Source: Betaproteobacteria bacterium (GTDB lineage: Bacteria > Pseudomonadota > Gammaproteobacteria > Burkholderiales > Burkholderiaceae_C). Taken from it: DNA of 64,000 bases. A program made the position numbers and the translations under genes. The stretch spans positions 434,001 to 498,000 of the forward strand of contig JADIZZ010000003.1 in the NCBI GenBank assembly GCA_016704535.1, written 5' to 3'. Shown here one piece after another: positions 48,806 to 56,970 of this stretch (position 1 is the first letter of the stretch; each line of letters opens with the position of its first letter). The notes below the pieces were generated by a model. That model saw nothing but the letters and a program-made list of their open reading frames with translations, had not been told where the DNA came from and made no database searches.

Positions 48806-49130
48806 GATGACCGTCGATGAAGGCGGTGAGCTGCGCCTTGGACAGCGCACCCACCTTGGTGGCCGCGAGCTGGCCGCCCTTGAACAGCATCAGCGTCGGG
48901 ATGCCGCGGATACCGTACTTTCCAGGCACTTCGCGGTTCTCGTCGACGTTCATCTTGGCGACCTGCAACCGCCCGTCGTAATCCTTGGACACCTCGTCCA
49001 GGATGGGGGCGATCATCTTGCAGGGGCCACACCACTCAGCCCAATAGTCGACGAGCACGGGCTTGTCGGCCTGGAGGACATCGGCGCCAAAGGAATCGTC
49101 AGTGACGTGTTTGATCAATTCGCTGCTCAT
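48801..49130 (-). CDS. trxA: Thioredoxin 1
   Basis: 109 residues with the WCGPC active site (C34, C37), FGADVLQADKPVLVDYWAEW before it, the buried Lys in KMNVDENRE, and the cis-Pro in IRGIPTLMLFKGG. It is the cytoplasmic disulfide reductant. The ATG before SSELIKHVTDD is chosen over an upstream in-frame ATG that would add a 26-residue stretch not found in thioredoxins. trxA-rho is a common gene pair. Confidence 0.97.
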   Translation of the reverse strand: MSSELIKHVTDDSFGADVLQADKPVLVDYWAEWCGPCKMIAPILDEVSKDYDGRLQVAKMNVDENREVPGKYGIRGIPTLMLFKGGQLAATKVGALSKAQLTAFIDGHL

Positions 49131-49242
49131 GGGGAAGATCTCCAGGGCCTGGATGAATGGCGACGCCAAGCATGCAACAAGGCAGAATGATTTTGACATA
49201 ACGGTCATGCCCGGTCAGGGCAGGCAGGCAGCACACTGATCC

Positions 49243-51810
49243 ATGGCGGCGATAGACACATTCGAACTGCCGCAGGGATGGCGAGTGGAAACCCTCTGGC
49301 CCGCTGTTGCGCAGCAGTCGCTGGCTTGGCTTCAGACCCGTGAACTGGCAGCCCGAGACGCCGTGCTGCTGCTTCCATTCGCTGCGCTCTTGGCACCGGC
49401 GCGAGCAGCGCTGGCCGCATGCGGCGGCTGGCAACCGCGGGTGGAAACGCCGCTGACGCTGACCGCGTCACTCGGGCCGCCTCCAGTTGCCGAGCCGGGC
49501 GCCTGCCAGGGCGACGCCGTGCACGACCGCATGGCTGCGGTCGCACTGCTGCGTCGCCAAAGTTGGGGCGCCGCCTGGGCACAACGCGACGCAGTGGCCT
49601 TCTCGCGCGCGGCCGCCATGGTGGCCGACGCCGCGCAGACGTTGCGCGAGACGGTCTGCGCGCGACCCCCTGCGCTGCGCAAAGCGCTGTGGGCGCAGGC
49701 ACGAGCCGCGCTGCCGTCTGCAGCCGGGCCGGCCGCTACCGAGGCCGCACTGCTGCACGTCGCCCTGGAATGGGCCGCGGCCAGCGCCCCTCCGGCCACC
49801 GACCGCCTCTTCGATTTGCGCCCGTCGGCCTGGATCGCGCTGCAGATCGGCGGCCCCGACGCCGTTGCCGAGGCGCTTCTCGACCATGCTGGCACGCCGT
49901 CCCTGCGCCTGCAGGCAGACCGGCCTGCCGACGACCCCTGGGGCCCGGTGGCCGTCGGCGTCGACATCGAACGCCTGCTGTGCGCCGACTTCGAGGCCGA
50001 GGCGCAGGCCGCCGCCGCCGCTGTCGTGAGTGCGCTGAACGCTGGCCGTACGCCGGTGGCGCTGGTCGCGCTGGACCGCGAGTGCGTTCGCCGGGTGCGT
50101 GCGCTGCTGGATCGGGCGGCGGTGCCACTGGTCGACGAGACCGGCTGGCGCCTGTCGACCACGCGTGCCGCGGCATCGGTGGTGGCGCTGCTGCGCGCGG
50201 CTTTGCCCGAGGCCGGCCCCGACGCATGGCTGGAATGGTTGAAGACCTGGCCACCCATGCCGCCGCGGACGCTCGACGCGCTGGAAGCGCTGTGGCGCCG
50301 CCGCCGTGGGCGTCACGACACCGTGGCCGCCGAGCGGCTCTGGGACGAGGCGCAGATCCAGCTTCAGCCGCTGACGAAGGCGGGCCCGCGCAGCCTGACG
50401 GCCTGGCACGATCTGCTGCAGGGCCAGCTGGCGCGCGATGGCAGCTTCGAACGACTGGCCGCCGAGGCCGACGGCCGTCAGTTGCTGGCGGTGATGGGCT
50501 GGCAGGGGGAAGCGCCCTGGCGCGCAGCGGCGGCGCAGGTGCAGGCCGACCTGCCGGCGTTCATCTCTTGGGTCGAGACCACACTGGAAATCGCGCCCTA
50601 CCTGCCTCTGCCCGCCGCCGCCGCGCCGGTGGTGCTGACACCGCTGGCGCGCGCTTTCGGTCGCCCCTTTGCGCAACTGGTGGTGCCAGGCGCCGACGAC
50701 CTGCACCTGGGCGCCGTGGCCAGCCCGCCGACGCTGATCACGGCACCACTGGCCGCCGAGCTCGGGCTCGAGGACAGCGCGACGCGCCGCCACCGACAGC
50801 GCCTGGCGCTGGCACACTTGCTGCGGGCTGGCCCGGTCACGCTTCTGCGCCGGCAGCGCGATGCCGACGAGCCGCGGGCCGACAGCCCCGACGTCGAATG
50901 GCTGCTGCAGGTGCGCGCCCGCGCCGGCGCGCCGGCCTGTGGGCTGCGGCTCTGGCGGGCGCCGACCTGCGAACGCGCCTGCGCTGTGTCGGCACGGCCA
51001 CTGCCCTCGGCCGCCACGGCTTTGCCCACAGAGCTCAGCGCGACGCAGCTGGAGTCGTTGCGCCAGTGCCCCTACCGCTTTTACGCCCGCGCCGTGCTGC
51101 GCCTGGACGAGCCCGACGAGCTCGATGCCGCGCTGGCCAAACGCGACTACGGCAATTGGCTGCACGCCGTGTTGCATCGCTTCCATGCCGAACGCGCCGC
51201 TGCGTCCGGTGACGGCGTCGACGACGCGACACGGCTGCAGGCCGCTGCCGACGCCGTCACGTTGGAGATGGCGCTGGATGCCGGCGAACTGCTGCCCTTC
51301 CGCGCCAGCTTCGAACACTTCGTGCCTTCCTATCTGCGCTGGCTGGCCCCACGTGAAGGGCAGGGCTGGCATTGGCAAAGCGGAGAGACCGATCACCGCC
51401 TGGCCAACGCGCTGCTGCCCGGACTGCAGTTGCGGGGTCGCATCGATCGGCTCGACCACGGACCGGAGGGCCGCCGGCAGCTGCTGGACTACAAGACTGG
51501 CAGTGCCCAGGCGCTGGTGGCCAAGGTGAAGCAGCCGTTGGAGGAGACGCAGCTGGCCTTCTACGCTGCGCTGCTGGGTGGCGGCGAGAAGCTTGCCGCA
51601 GCCTACCTGGCGCTCGACGACGCCGATGCACCCAGCGAAATCGTTCACCCCGATGTGCACGCCAGCGCCGAGACACTGCTACAGCATCTGGGCAGCGAAT
51701 GGCAGCGTTTGCAGGCCGGCGCCCCGATGCCGGCGCTGGGTGAGGGCAGGGTCTGCGAAACCTGCGAGGCCCGAGGGCTGTGTCGGCGTGACCATTGGGG
51801 TGCCCCGTGA
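49243..51810 (+). CDS. AddB-like PD-(D/E)XK nuclease
   Basis: An 855-residue protein. The C-terminal nuclease domain has RIDRLDH followed by LLDYKTG (D749, K751), the PD-(D/E)XK catalytic core. Cysteines C609 (RQCPYRF), C838, C841 and C847 (CETCEARGLC) match the split iron-sulfur staple of AddB. The N-terminal part is Ala-rich and lacks an intact Walker A motif, consistent with an inactive helicase-like fold. It would pair with the AddA-like protein encoded next (GTGA overlap) to process double-strand breaks. Normal AddB is about 1000 residues or more, so this is a compact form. Confidence 0.85.
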   Translation: MAAIDTFELPQGWRVETLWPAVAQQSLAWLQTRELAARDAVLLLPFAALLAPARAALAACGGWQPRVETPLTLTASLGPPPVAEPGACQGDAVHDRMAAVALLRRQSWGAAWAQRDAVAFSRAAAMVADAAQTLRETVCARPPALRKALWAQARAALPSAAGPAATEAALLHVALEWAAASAPPATDRLFDLRPSAWIALQIGGPDAVAEALLDHAGTPSLRLQADRPADDPWGPVAVGVDIERLLCADFEAEAQAAAAAVVSALNAGRTPVALVALDRECVRRVRALLDRAAVPLVDETGWRLSTTRAAASVVALLRAALPEAGPDAWLEWLKTWPPMPPRTLDALEALWRRRRGRHDTVAAERLWDEAQIQLQPLTKAGPRSLTAWHDLLQGQLARDGSFERLAAEADGRQLLAVMGWQGEAPWRAAAAQVQADLPAFISWVETTLEIAPYLPLPAAAAPVVLTPLARAFGRPFAQLVVPGADDLHLGAVASPPTLITAPLAAELGLEDSATRRHRQRLALAHLLRAGPVTLLRRQRDADEPRADSPDVEWLLQVRARAGAPACGLRLWRAPTCERACAVSARPLPSAATALPTELSATQLESLRQCPYRFYARAVLRLDEPDELDAALAKRDYGNWLHAVLHRFHAERAAASGDGVDDATRLQAAADAVTLEMALDAGELLPFRASFEHFVPSYLRWLAPREGQGWHWQSGETDHRLANALLPGLQLRGRIDRLDHGPEGRRQLLDYKTGSAQALVAKVKQPLEETQLAFYAALLGGGEKLAAAYLALDDADAPSEIVHPDVHASAETLLQHLGSEWQRLQAGAPMPALGEGRVCETCEARGLCRRDHWGAP

Positions 51811-54800
51811 TCCCGCAACCGATTGACGGCGTGCCCCCGGCCGGCCCGGCTTACCGCATCAACGGTCGCATGGCTACGGCCGAAGCCTTCTACGCCGCGG
51901 CCTGCGACCCGCAACGCAGTGTGGTGATCGAGGCCTGCGCCGGCGCCGGCAAGACCTGGATGCTGGTCTCGCGCGTGCTGCGCGCCCTGCTGGCCGGTGC
52001 CGAGCCGCAGCAGATCCTGGCCATCACCTTCACGCGCAAGGCCGCGGGCGAGATGCGCGCCCGGCTCGACGAATGGCTGGCCGGTCACGCCCACACCGCC
52101 TGCGACCACGCCACGCGTGTGCTGGCCTTGCGCGCACGCGGCCTCAACGCCGTGCAGGCCGAGGCGCTGGCCCCGGACTTCGGCGCCCTGCATGAGCGCA
52201 TGCTGCAGGGCGGGCGTGCCGTGGAAGTGCGCACGTTTCATGGCTGGTTCACGCAGCTGCTGGCCCATGCGCCGCTGGCGCTGATGCAGCAGCTGGGCCT
52301 GCCTGCGCAGTACGAGCCGCTGGAGGACATCACGGCGCTGCGCGACGTGCTGCTGCGGCGCTTCCACCGCACCGTGCAGGCCGATGCGGCGCTGCGTGCC
52401 GACTACCTGGCGCTGGTCGGCCGCCACCGCCGCAGCACGGTGCTGCAGTGGCTGGAAGCCGGCTGGCGACGGGGCCCCGAGCTGGCCCGCGCCGATGCGG
52501 CCGGCAATGCAGCAGGTGCGGTGCCACCGGCAGCCGCGCTATGGCCGCAATGCGCGAGCCTGGCCGACCCCGCCGAACTGCTGCGTGAGGAACCGCTGGC
52601 CGCCGATATCGCCATGCTGGCACACCAGCTCGGGTCGACGGGCAAGGCCAAGGCGGTGCAAGCCGCCGCCGGTCTGCGCGCGGCGCTCGACGCTCAGGAC
52701 GCTGCCACCGCTTTCGACGTCGCCTGGGCCGCCCTGTTCACCGACAAGGGCAACCCCCGCAAGCAACTCGGCGACACGCCAGCGCAGCAAGCCGCGCTGG
52801 ACGCCCTGAAGGCGGTGCGGGCCATGCGCGTTCAACAGCGGGCGCACGATGACCACGAGACTCTGCTGCGCCTGTCGCGTGTGCTGCTGAACGAGTACGC
52901 TGAACTCAAGCGCCGCCGCGGCCTGGTGGATATGGCCGACCTGGAACGCGCCGCCGAGGTCATGCTCGGCGACAGTGAACTGGCCGGCTGGGTGCAGGAG
53001 AGGCTGGACCAGCGCCTGCGCCACCTGCTCGTCGACGAGTTCCAGGACACGAGCCCGTTGCAATGGCAGGCGCTGCGGGGCTGGCTGTCGTCCTACGCCG
53101 GTGCCGGCGGCGGTGCCAGCGGGCAGCGGCCGCTGTCGGTGTTCATCGTCGGCGACCCCAAGCAGAGCATCTACCGCTTCCGCGGCGCCGAGCCGCGGGT
53201 CTTCTCGGCGGCGCGCGGTTTCATCGTGCAGGGCCTGGATGGCCAGGTTCTCGAGTGCGACCACACGCGGCGCAACGCGCCCGAGGTGCTGGCAGCGATG
53301 AACGCAGTTTTCGGGGACGCTGCGGCGCAAGACGGTTGGGGTCCCTTTCGCATCCACACCACCGGCGCCTCCGCGCCCGGCGCCGTGCGGCGTCTGCCCG
53401 GCGTGCCCTGCCCGTCGCGTGTGGTGGCGACCGACGCGTCGATCGTCTGGCGCGATTCGCTGACCGAGCCTCGCGAGGAAGCCGAGCTGCACCGCCGCAC
53501 CGCCGAAGCCACCCAGGCCGCCGACGCCGTGGCCGAACTCATCGCCAGCCATGGTCTCCAGCCGGCCGAGGTGATGGTTCTGGCGCGTACCCGCGCCACA
53601 CTCGCGCACGTGGCCGATGCACTGGCGCAGCGCGGCCTGCCGCACATGGTGGCCGAGCCACTGGCACTGCACGAATCGCCCGAGGCACTGGACCTGGCCG
53701 CGATGCTCGACGTGCTGGCTTCAAACGGCCACGACCTCGCGCTGGCGCGCGCGCTCAAGAGTCCGCTCTTCGGCGCCGACGACGACGATTTGCTGTGGCT
53801 GTCTCAGGCCGCGGCGGCCCAGCGCCTGCCGTGGCTGCCGGCGCTGTTGGTCGCCGACGCACTGCCGTCGGCCGCGCTGGTGCGGGCCCAGGCGCTGGCC
53901 ACATGCTGGGCTGCCGCAGCGGTGCAGTTGCCGCCGCACGACATGCTCGACCGCATCGTTCACGAAGGAGACTTTGTGGGGCGCCTGGTCGCCGCCGTGC
54001 CGGCCGCCCGGCGTATCGGCGCGCAGCAGGCGGTAGACGCGCTGCTGGCCGCGGCACTGCAGCACCAGGGCGGGCGCTACACCAGCATCTACGGCTTCGT
54101 GCGTGAACTTCGCGCCGGCCGCCTGCGCGCCTCGGCCGCGACGCCGGCGGCCGCCGTGCAGCTGCTGACGGTGCATGGCGCCAAGGGCCTGGAGGCGCGC
54201 GCCGTGGTGCTGGTCGACACCGACCCCGAACGCCGCCAGCCCGAGCGCGCGACGCTGCTCGTCGACTGGCCGGTGGAGTTGCCGGCGCCGCGGCGCGTGG
54301 CCTTCCTGCGCAGTGAAAACGACGTGCCGACTTCGCTGCAGGATCTCTGGGCGGCGGAAGACGCCGCGCGCCAGCGTGAGGAGATCAATGGCCTGTACGT
54401 GGCCATGACGCGGGCGCGCGAATGGCTGATCTTCAGCCGCACCGAACCCCGCGGCCGAAGCCCAGGCCGCCCCTGGTGGGCGCGCGCCGAAGCCCATGCC
54501 CAGGCCTGGGCCCCGTCAACGGCCACCGGCGCCGTGACATGCGCCTCTATGGTGCAGGTGCCCACGCTGCCTGCGCTGTGCTGGCAGCCGACGGCAATGT
54601 CTACCGAAGTGCCAGACGACGCCGCCGCGGCGCGCCTGGGCCAGGCCCTGCACCGTGTGCTGGAATGGGCGGGGCGGTCACCAGCACCCTCGGGCGGGTG
54701 CTTCGACCTCACCGCCGCCAGCCACGCCGCCGCTGTCGAGCAGGGACTGGCACCCGATGCGGCAGACCAGCTGGCCCGCATCGCCGACCGCGTCTTGACC

Positions 54801-55094
54801 AGCGCATCTTGTGCGCGCTTCTTCGACGCATCGGCACTGCGCTGGGCCGGCAACGAGGTTCCTGTAGCCGAAGGCGGCGAGGTCCTGCGTATCGACCGTC
54901 TGGTGGCCCTGGCCGATGCCGACGGCGGTACCACATGGTGGGTGCTGGACTACAAGCTGCGGGAGGGCGAGGCCACGCTGCCAGGCTACCGCGATCAGGT
55001 GCGGCGATACGTGGCTGCGGTGCAGGCGCTCACGGGTGGCGACAGCGTGCGCGGGGCGCTGATCACGGGGCAGGGCCTTCTCATCGAGGTCTGA
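51807..55094 (+). CDS. addA: AddA-like UvrD helicase-nuclease
   Basis: About 1095 residues from a GTG that overlaps the previous stop. Helicase motifs: Walker A ACAGAGKT near residue 45, ITFTRKAAGEMRARL, VDEFQDTSPLQWQAL near 415, GDPKQSIYRFRGAE near 453, and LTVHGAKGLEARAVVLVD near 790. The C-terminal nuclease has VLRIDRLVAL followed by LDYKLREGE (D1048). It unwinds and trims DNA ends with its partner, standing in for RecBCD. An ATG at 51870 is an alternative start, but the coupled GTG fits better. Confidence 0.92.
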   Translation: MIPQPIDGVPPAGPAYRINGRMATAEAFYAAACDPQRSVVIEACAGAGKTWMLVSRVLRALLAGAEPQQILAITFTRKAAGEMRARLDEWLAGHAHTACDHATRVLALRARGLNAVQAEALAPDFGALHERMLQGGRAVEVRTFHGWFTQLLAHAPLALMQQLGLPAQYEPLEDITALRDVLLRRFHRTVQADAALRADYLALVGRHRRSTVLQWLEAGWRRGPELARADAAGNAAGAVPPAAALWPQCASLADPAELLREEPLAADIAMLAHQLGSTGKAKAVQAAAGLRAALDAQDAATAFDVAWAALFTDKGNPRKQLGDTPAQQAALDALKAVRAMRVQQRAHDDHETLLRLSRVLLNEYAELKRRRGLVDMADLERAAEVMLGDSELAGWVQERLDQRLRHLLVDEFQDTSPLQWQALRGWLSSYAGAGGGASGQRPLSVFIVGDPKQSIYRFRGAEPRVFSAARGFIVQGLDGQVLECDHTRRNAPEVLAAMNAVFGDAAAQDGWGPFRIHTTGASAPGAVRRLPGVPCPSRVVATDASIVWRDSLTEPREEAELHRRTAEATQAADAVAELIASHGLQPAEVMVLARTRATLAHVADALAQRGLPHMVAEPLALHESPEALDLAAMLDVLASNGHDLALARALKSPLFGADDDDLLWLSQAAAAQRLPWLPALLVADALPSAALVRAQALATCWAAAAVQLPPHDMLDRIVHEGDFVGRLVAAVPAARRIGAQQAVDALLAAALQHQGGRYTSIYGFVRELRAGRLRASAATPAAAVQLLTVHGAKGLEARAVVLVDTDPERRQPERATLLVDWPVELPAPRRVAFLRSENDVPTSLQDLWAAEDAARQREEINGLYVAMTRAREWLIFSRTEPRGRSPGRPWWARAEAHAQAWAPSTATGAVTCASMVQVPTLPALCWQPTAMSTEVPDDAAAARLGQALHRVLEWAGRSPAPSGGCFDLTAASHAAAVEQGLAPDAADQLARIADRVLTSASCARFFDASALRWAGNEVPVAEGGEVLRIDRLVALADADGGTTWWVLDYKLREGEATLPGYRDQVRRYVAAVQALTGGDSVRGALITGQGLLIEV

Positions 55095-55173
55095 TCGGGG
55101 GCGAAGTTGGGGGCCGATGCACCCCTTGTTCCTCGCTTAGTCCGGGGTCACCTGGCAGTGAAATCCCCTTGTC

Positions 55174-56970
55174 ATGTCCAGCCCCCAACAAGACGCCTCC
55201 GCCGCTGCGCGAACGCCTGCCGTGCGCTGGTTCGGCCGCATGCAGCTGCTGCGCCTGCTGGGCAAGAGCGAGCGCACGATGGCCTGGCGCGTGGCCGACC
55301 CGCGCACCGGCCAGGAACTGATGTTGGTGCTGCCGCGCGTGCAGCCGGCGGACGCCGCGGCGATGGAACGCTGGCAGCAGGCCGTGCGCCGGGCCTCGCG
55401 CCTGGACCACCCCTACCTGGCCGCCGTCGTCGAGACCGGCGTGCAGGACGGCTGGCCCTACGTCGCCTACGACCCGCGCGACAGCGCCACGCTCAGCGAA
55501 CGACTGCCCTCGCGCGGCGTGCCGGCGCTGGAGGCCGCCGAGTGGGCGACGCAGCTGTTGCAGGGCCTGGCCTATGCCCACGAGGCAGGCCTGGCCCACT
55601 GCGACCTGCAGCCCTACCTGGTGCTGGCCAGCGACAACGGCCAGCTGCGCCTGGCCGGTGTGGCGGTGGCGGTCGAGAGGGCGCAGGCCGCTGCCGACGT
55701 GTCCGGTAGCTTGCGGGCGCAGCGTGCCGCCGCCGAGCGCGATGTTCTGGCCAGCGGCGTGCTGCTGCACCTGCTGCTCACCGGCCAGCCGGCGCTGGAA
55801 GAATCCGACATCGGCCGCGTCATCGCCCGTCTGCCGCCTGCCGGGCGCGAGATCGTGCGCCTGCCCTGGAGCACCGCGCAGCCGGTGCCGGAGCCGCTGC
55901 GTGCCATCGCCAACCGGGCCACCGACCGCCAGGAGCGCCAGCGCTACCGCGGCGCGCGCACGCTGCTCCGTGCTCTGGAAGGCTGGCTGCAGAGCGAAAG
56001 CGGCGCCGGTGGCGGCCCTTTGGTGCTGCTCGTCGACCGCCTGCGCACGGCCGGCGTGCTGCCGGCGTCGCCGGGGGGCGCCGACCGCGCCGCCCGGCTC
56101 GCGATGATGGAAGGTGGGCGTACTGCCGAGCTGGCCGAGATCGTTCTCGACGATCTGGCGCTGTCGTTCGAACTGCTGCGCCTGGTGAACTCGGCACAGG
56201 TGCGCGGCGCGCAGATCTCGGGCAGCGGCCCGGTGCTCACGGTGCGGCGCGCCATCGCGATGATGGGCCTGGAAGGCGTGCGCCGGGCTGCGCTGGCGCT
56301 GCGCCCCTGGCCCGGCCCGCTGAACGAGACTGGCGCAGCTGACCTCGATCGCCTGGTCGACCGCTGCAAGCGCGCCGGCCGAGTCGCCGTCGCGCTGCGC
56401 CCGGCGGGTTACGACACCGAGGTCGTCTACCTCATCACGCTGCTGCAGAACCTGGGGCGGCTGGTGGTGCACTACCACTTTGCCGACGAGGCGGCGCAGA
56501 TCCGCCGTCTGATGCTGCCCGCGCCTTCGCCGCGGCCCGAAGAGCCGGAAGAGCCGGGCATGACGGAGGAGGGCGCGTCGTTCGCGGTACTGGGCGTCGA
56601 CATCGAAGCCATCGGCTCGGCCGTGGCGCGCCATTGGGGGCTGGATGACAGCGTATTGGCGATGGTGCGCCGCCAGCCGCTGGCCACCGCACCGCGCAGC
56701 AGCGACGGCGACGACGACCTGCTGCGTGCCGCGGCCAGCTGCGCCAACGAGGCCATCGACGCGCTGGCGCTGCCCGCGCCGCGCGTGGCCGTCGCGCTGG
56801 CCCGCGTCGTGGCCCGCTACGGCCGCATGCTGGACTTCGGTCCCCGTGAGCTGCAGGAGGCGCTGCAGGCCAAGGCGAGCACGCCGCTGGGCCTGGCGGC
56901 TTCACCGCTCACGGCGCCCATGCCGCTGGAGCCCGAGCCAGCGGCCGCCACGTCGCGCTTTCGCGCATGA
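55174..56970 (+). CDS. Pseudokinase-HDOD domain protein
   Basis: 598 residues. Residues about 20-270 follow the eukaryotic-type kinase layout but lack its active residues: the catalytic loop reads HCDLQPYLVL instead of HRDLKPxN, the DFG position reads LAGVA, and no VAIK lysine is evident. An HDOD domain follows (about 285-520; LALSFELLRLVNSAQ, LTVRRAIAMMGLEGVRR, LITLLQNLGRLVVHYHF). HDOD proteins act in signalling without a phosphohydrolase site. It overlaps the next gene by 4 bases; that gene has an intact kinase with HDOD, so the two probably work together. Confidence 0.82.
   Translation: MSSPQQDASAAARTPAVRWFGRMQLLRLLGKSERTMAWRVADPRTGQELMLVLPRVQPADAAAMERWQQAVRRASRLDHPYLAAVVETGVQDGWPYVAYDPRDSATLSERLPSRGVPALEAAEWATQLLQGLAYAHEAGLAHCDLQPYLVLASDNGQLRLAGVAVAVERAQAAADVSGSLRAQRAAAERDVLASGVLLHLLLTGQPALEESDIGRVIARLPPAGREIVRLPWSTAQPVPEPLRAIANRATDRQERQRYRGARTLLRALEGWLQSESGAGGGPLVLLVDRLRTAGVLPASPGGADRAARLAMMEGGRTAELAEIVLDDLALSFELLRLVNSAQVRGAQISGSGPVLTVRRAIAMMGLEGVRRAALALRPWPGPLNETGAADLDRLVDRCKRAGRVAVALRPAGYDTEVVYLITLLQNLGRLVVHYHFADEAAQIRRLMLPAPSPRPEEPEEPGMTEEGASFAVLGVDIEAIGSAVARHWGLDDSVLAMVRRQPLATAPRSSDGDDDLLRAAASCANEAIDALALPAPRVAVALARVVARYGRMLDFGPRELQEALQAKASTPLGLAASPLTAPMPLEPEPAAATSRFRA

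Noticed and set aside
49193..49198. TTGACA as a -35 for the addB gene
   Set aside because: A perfect -35, but no acceptable -10 occurs 16-18 bases downstream.
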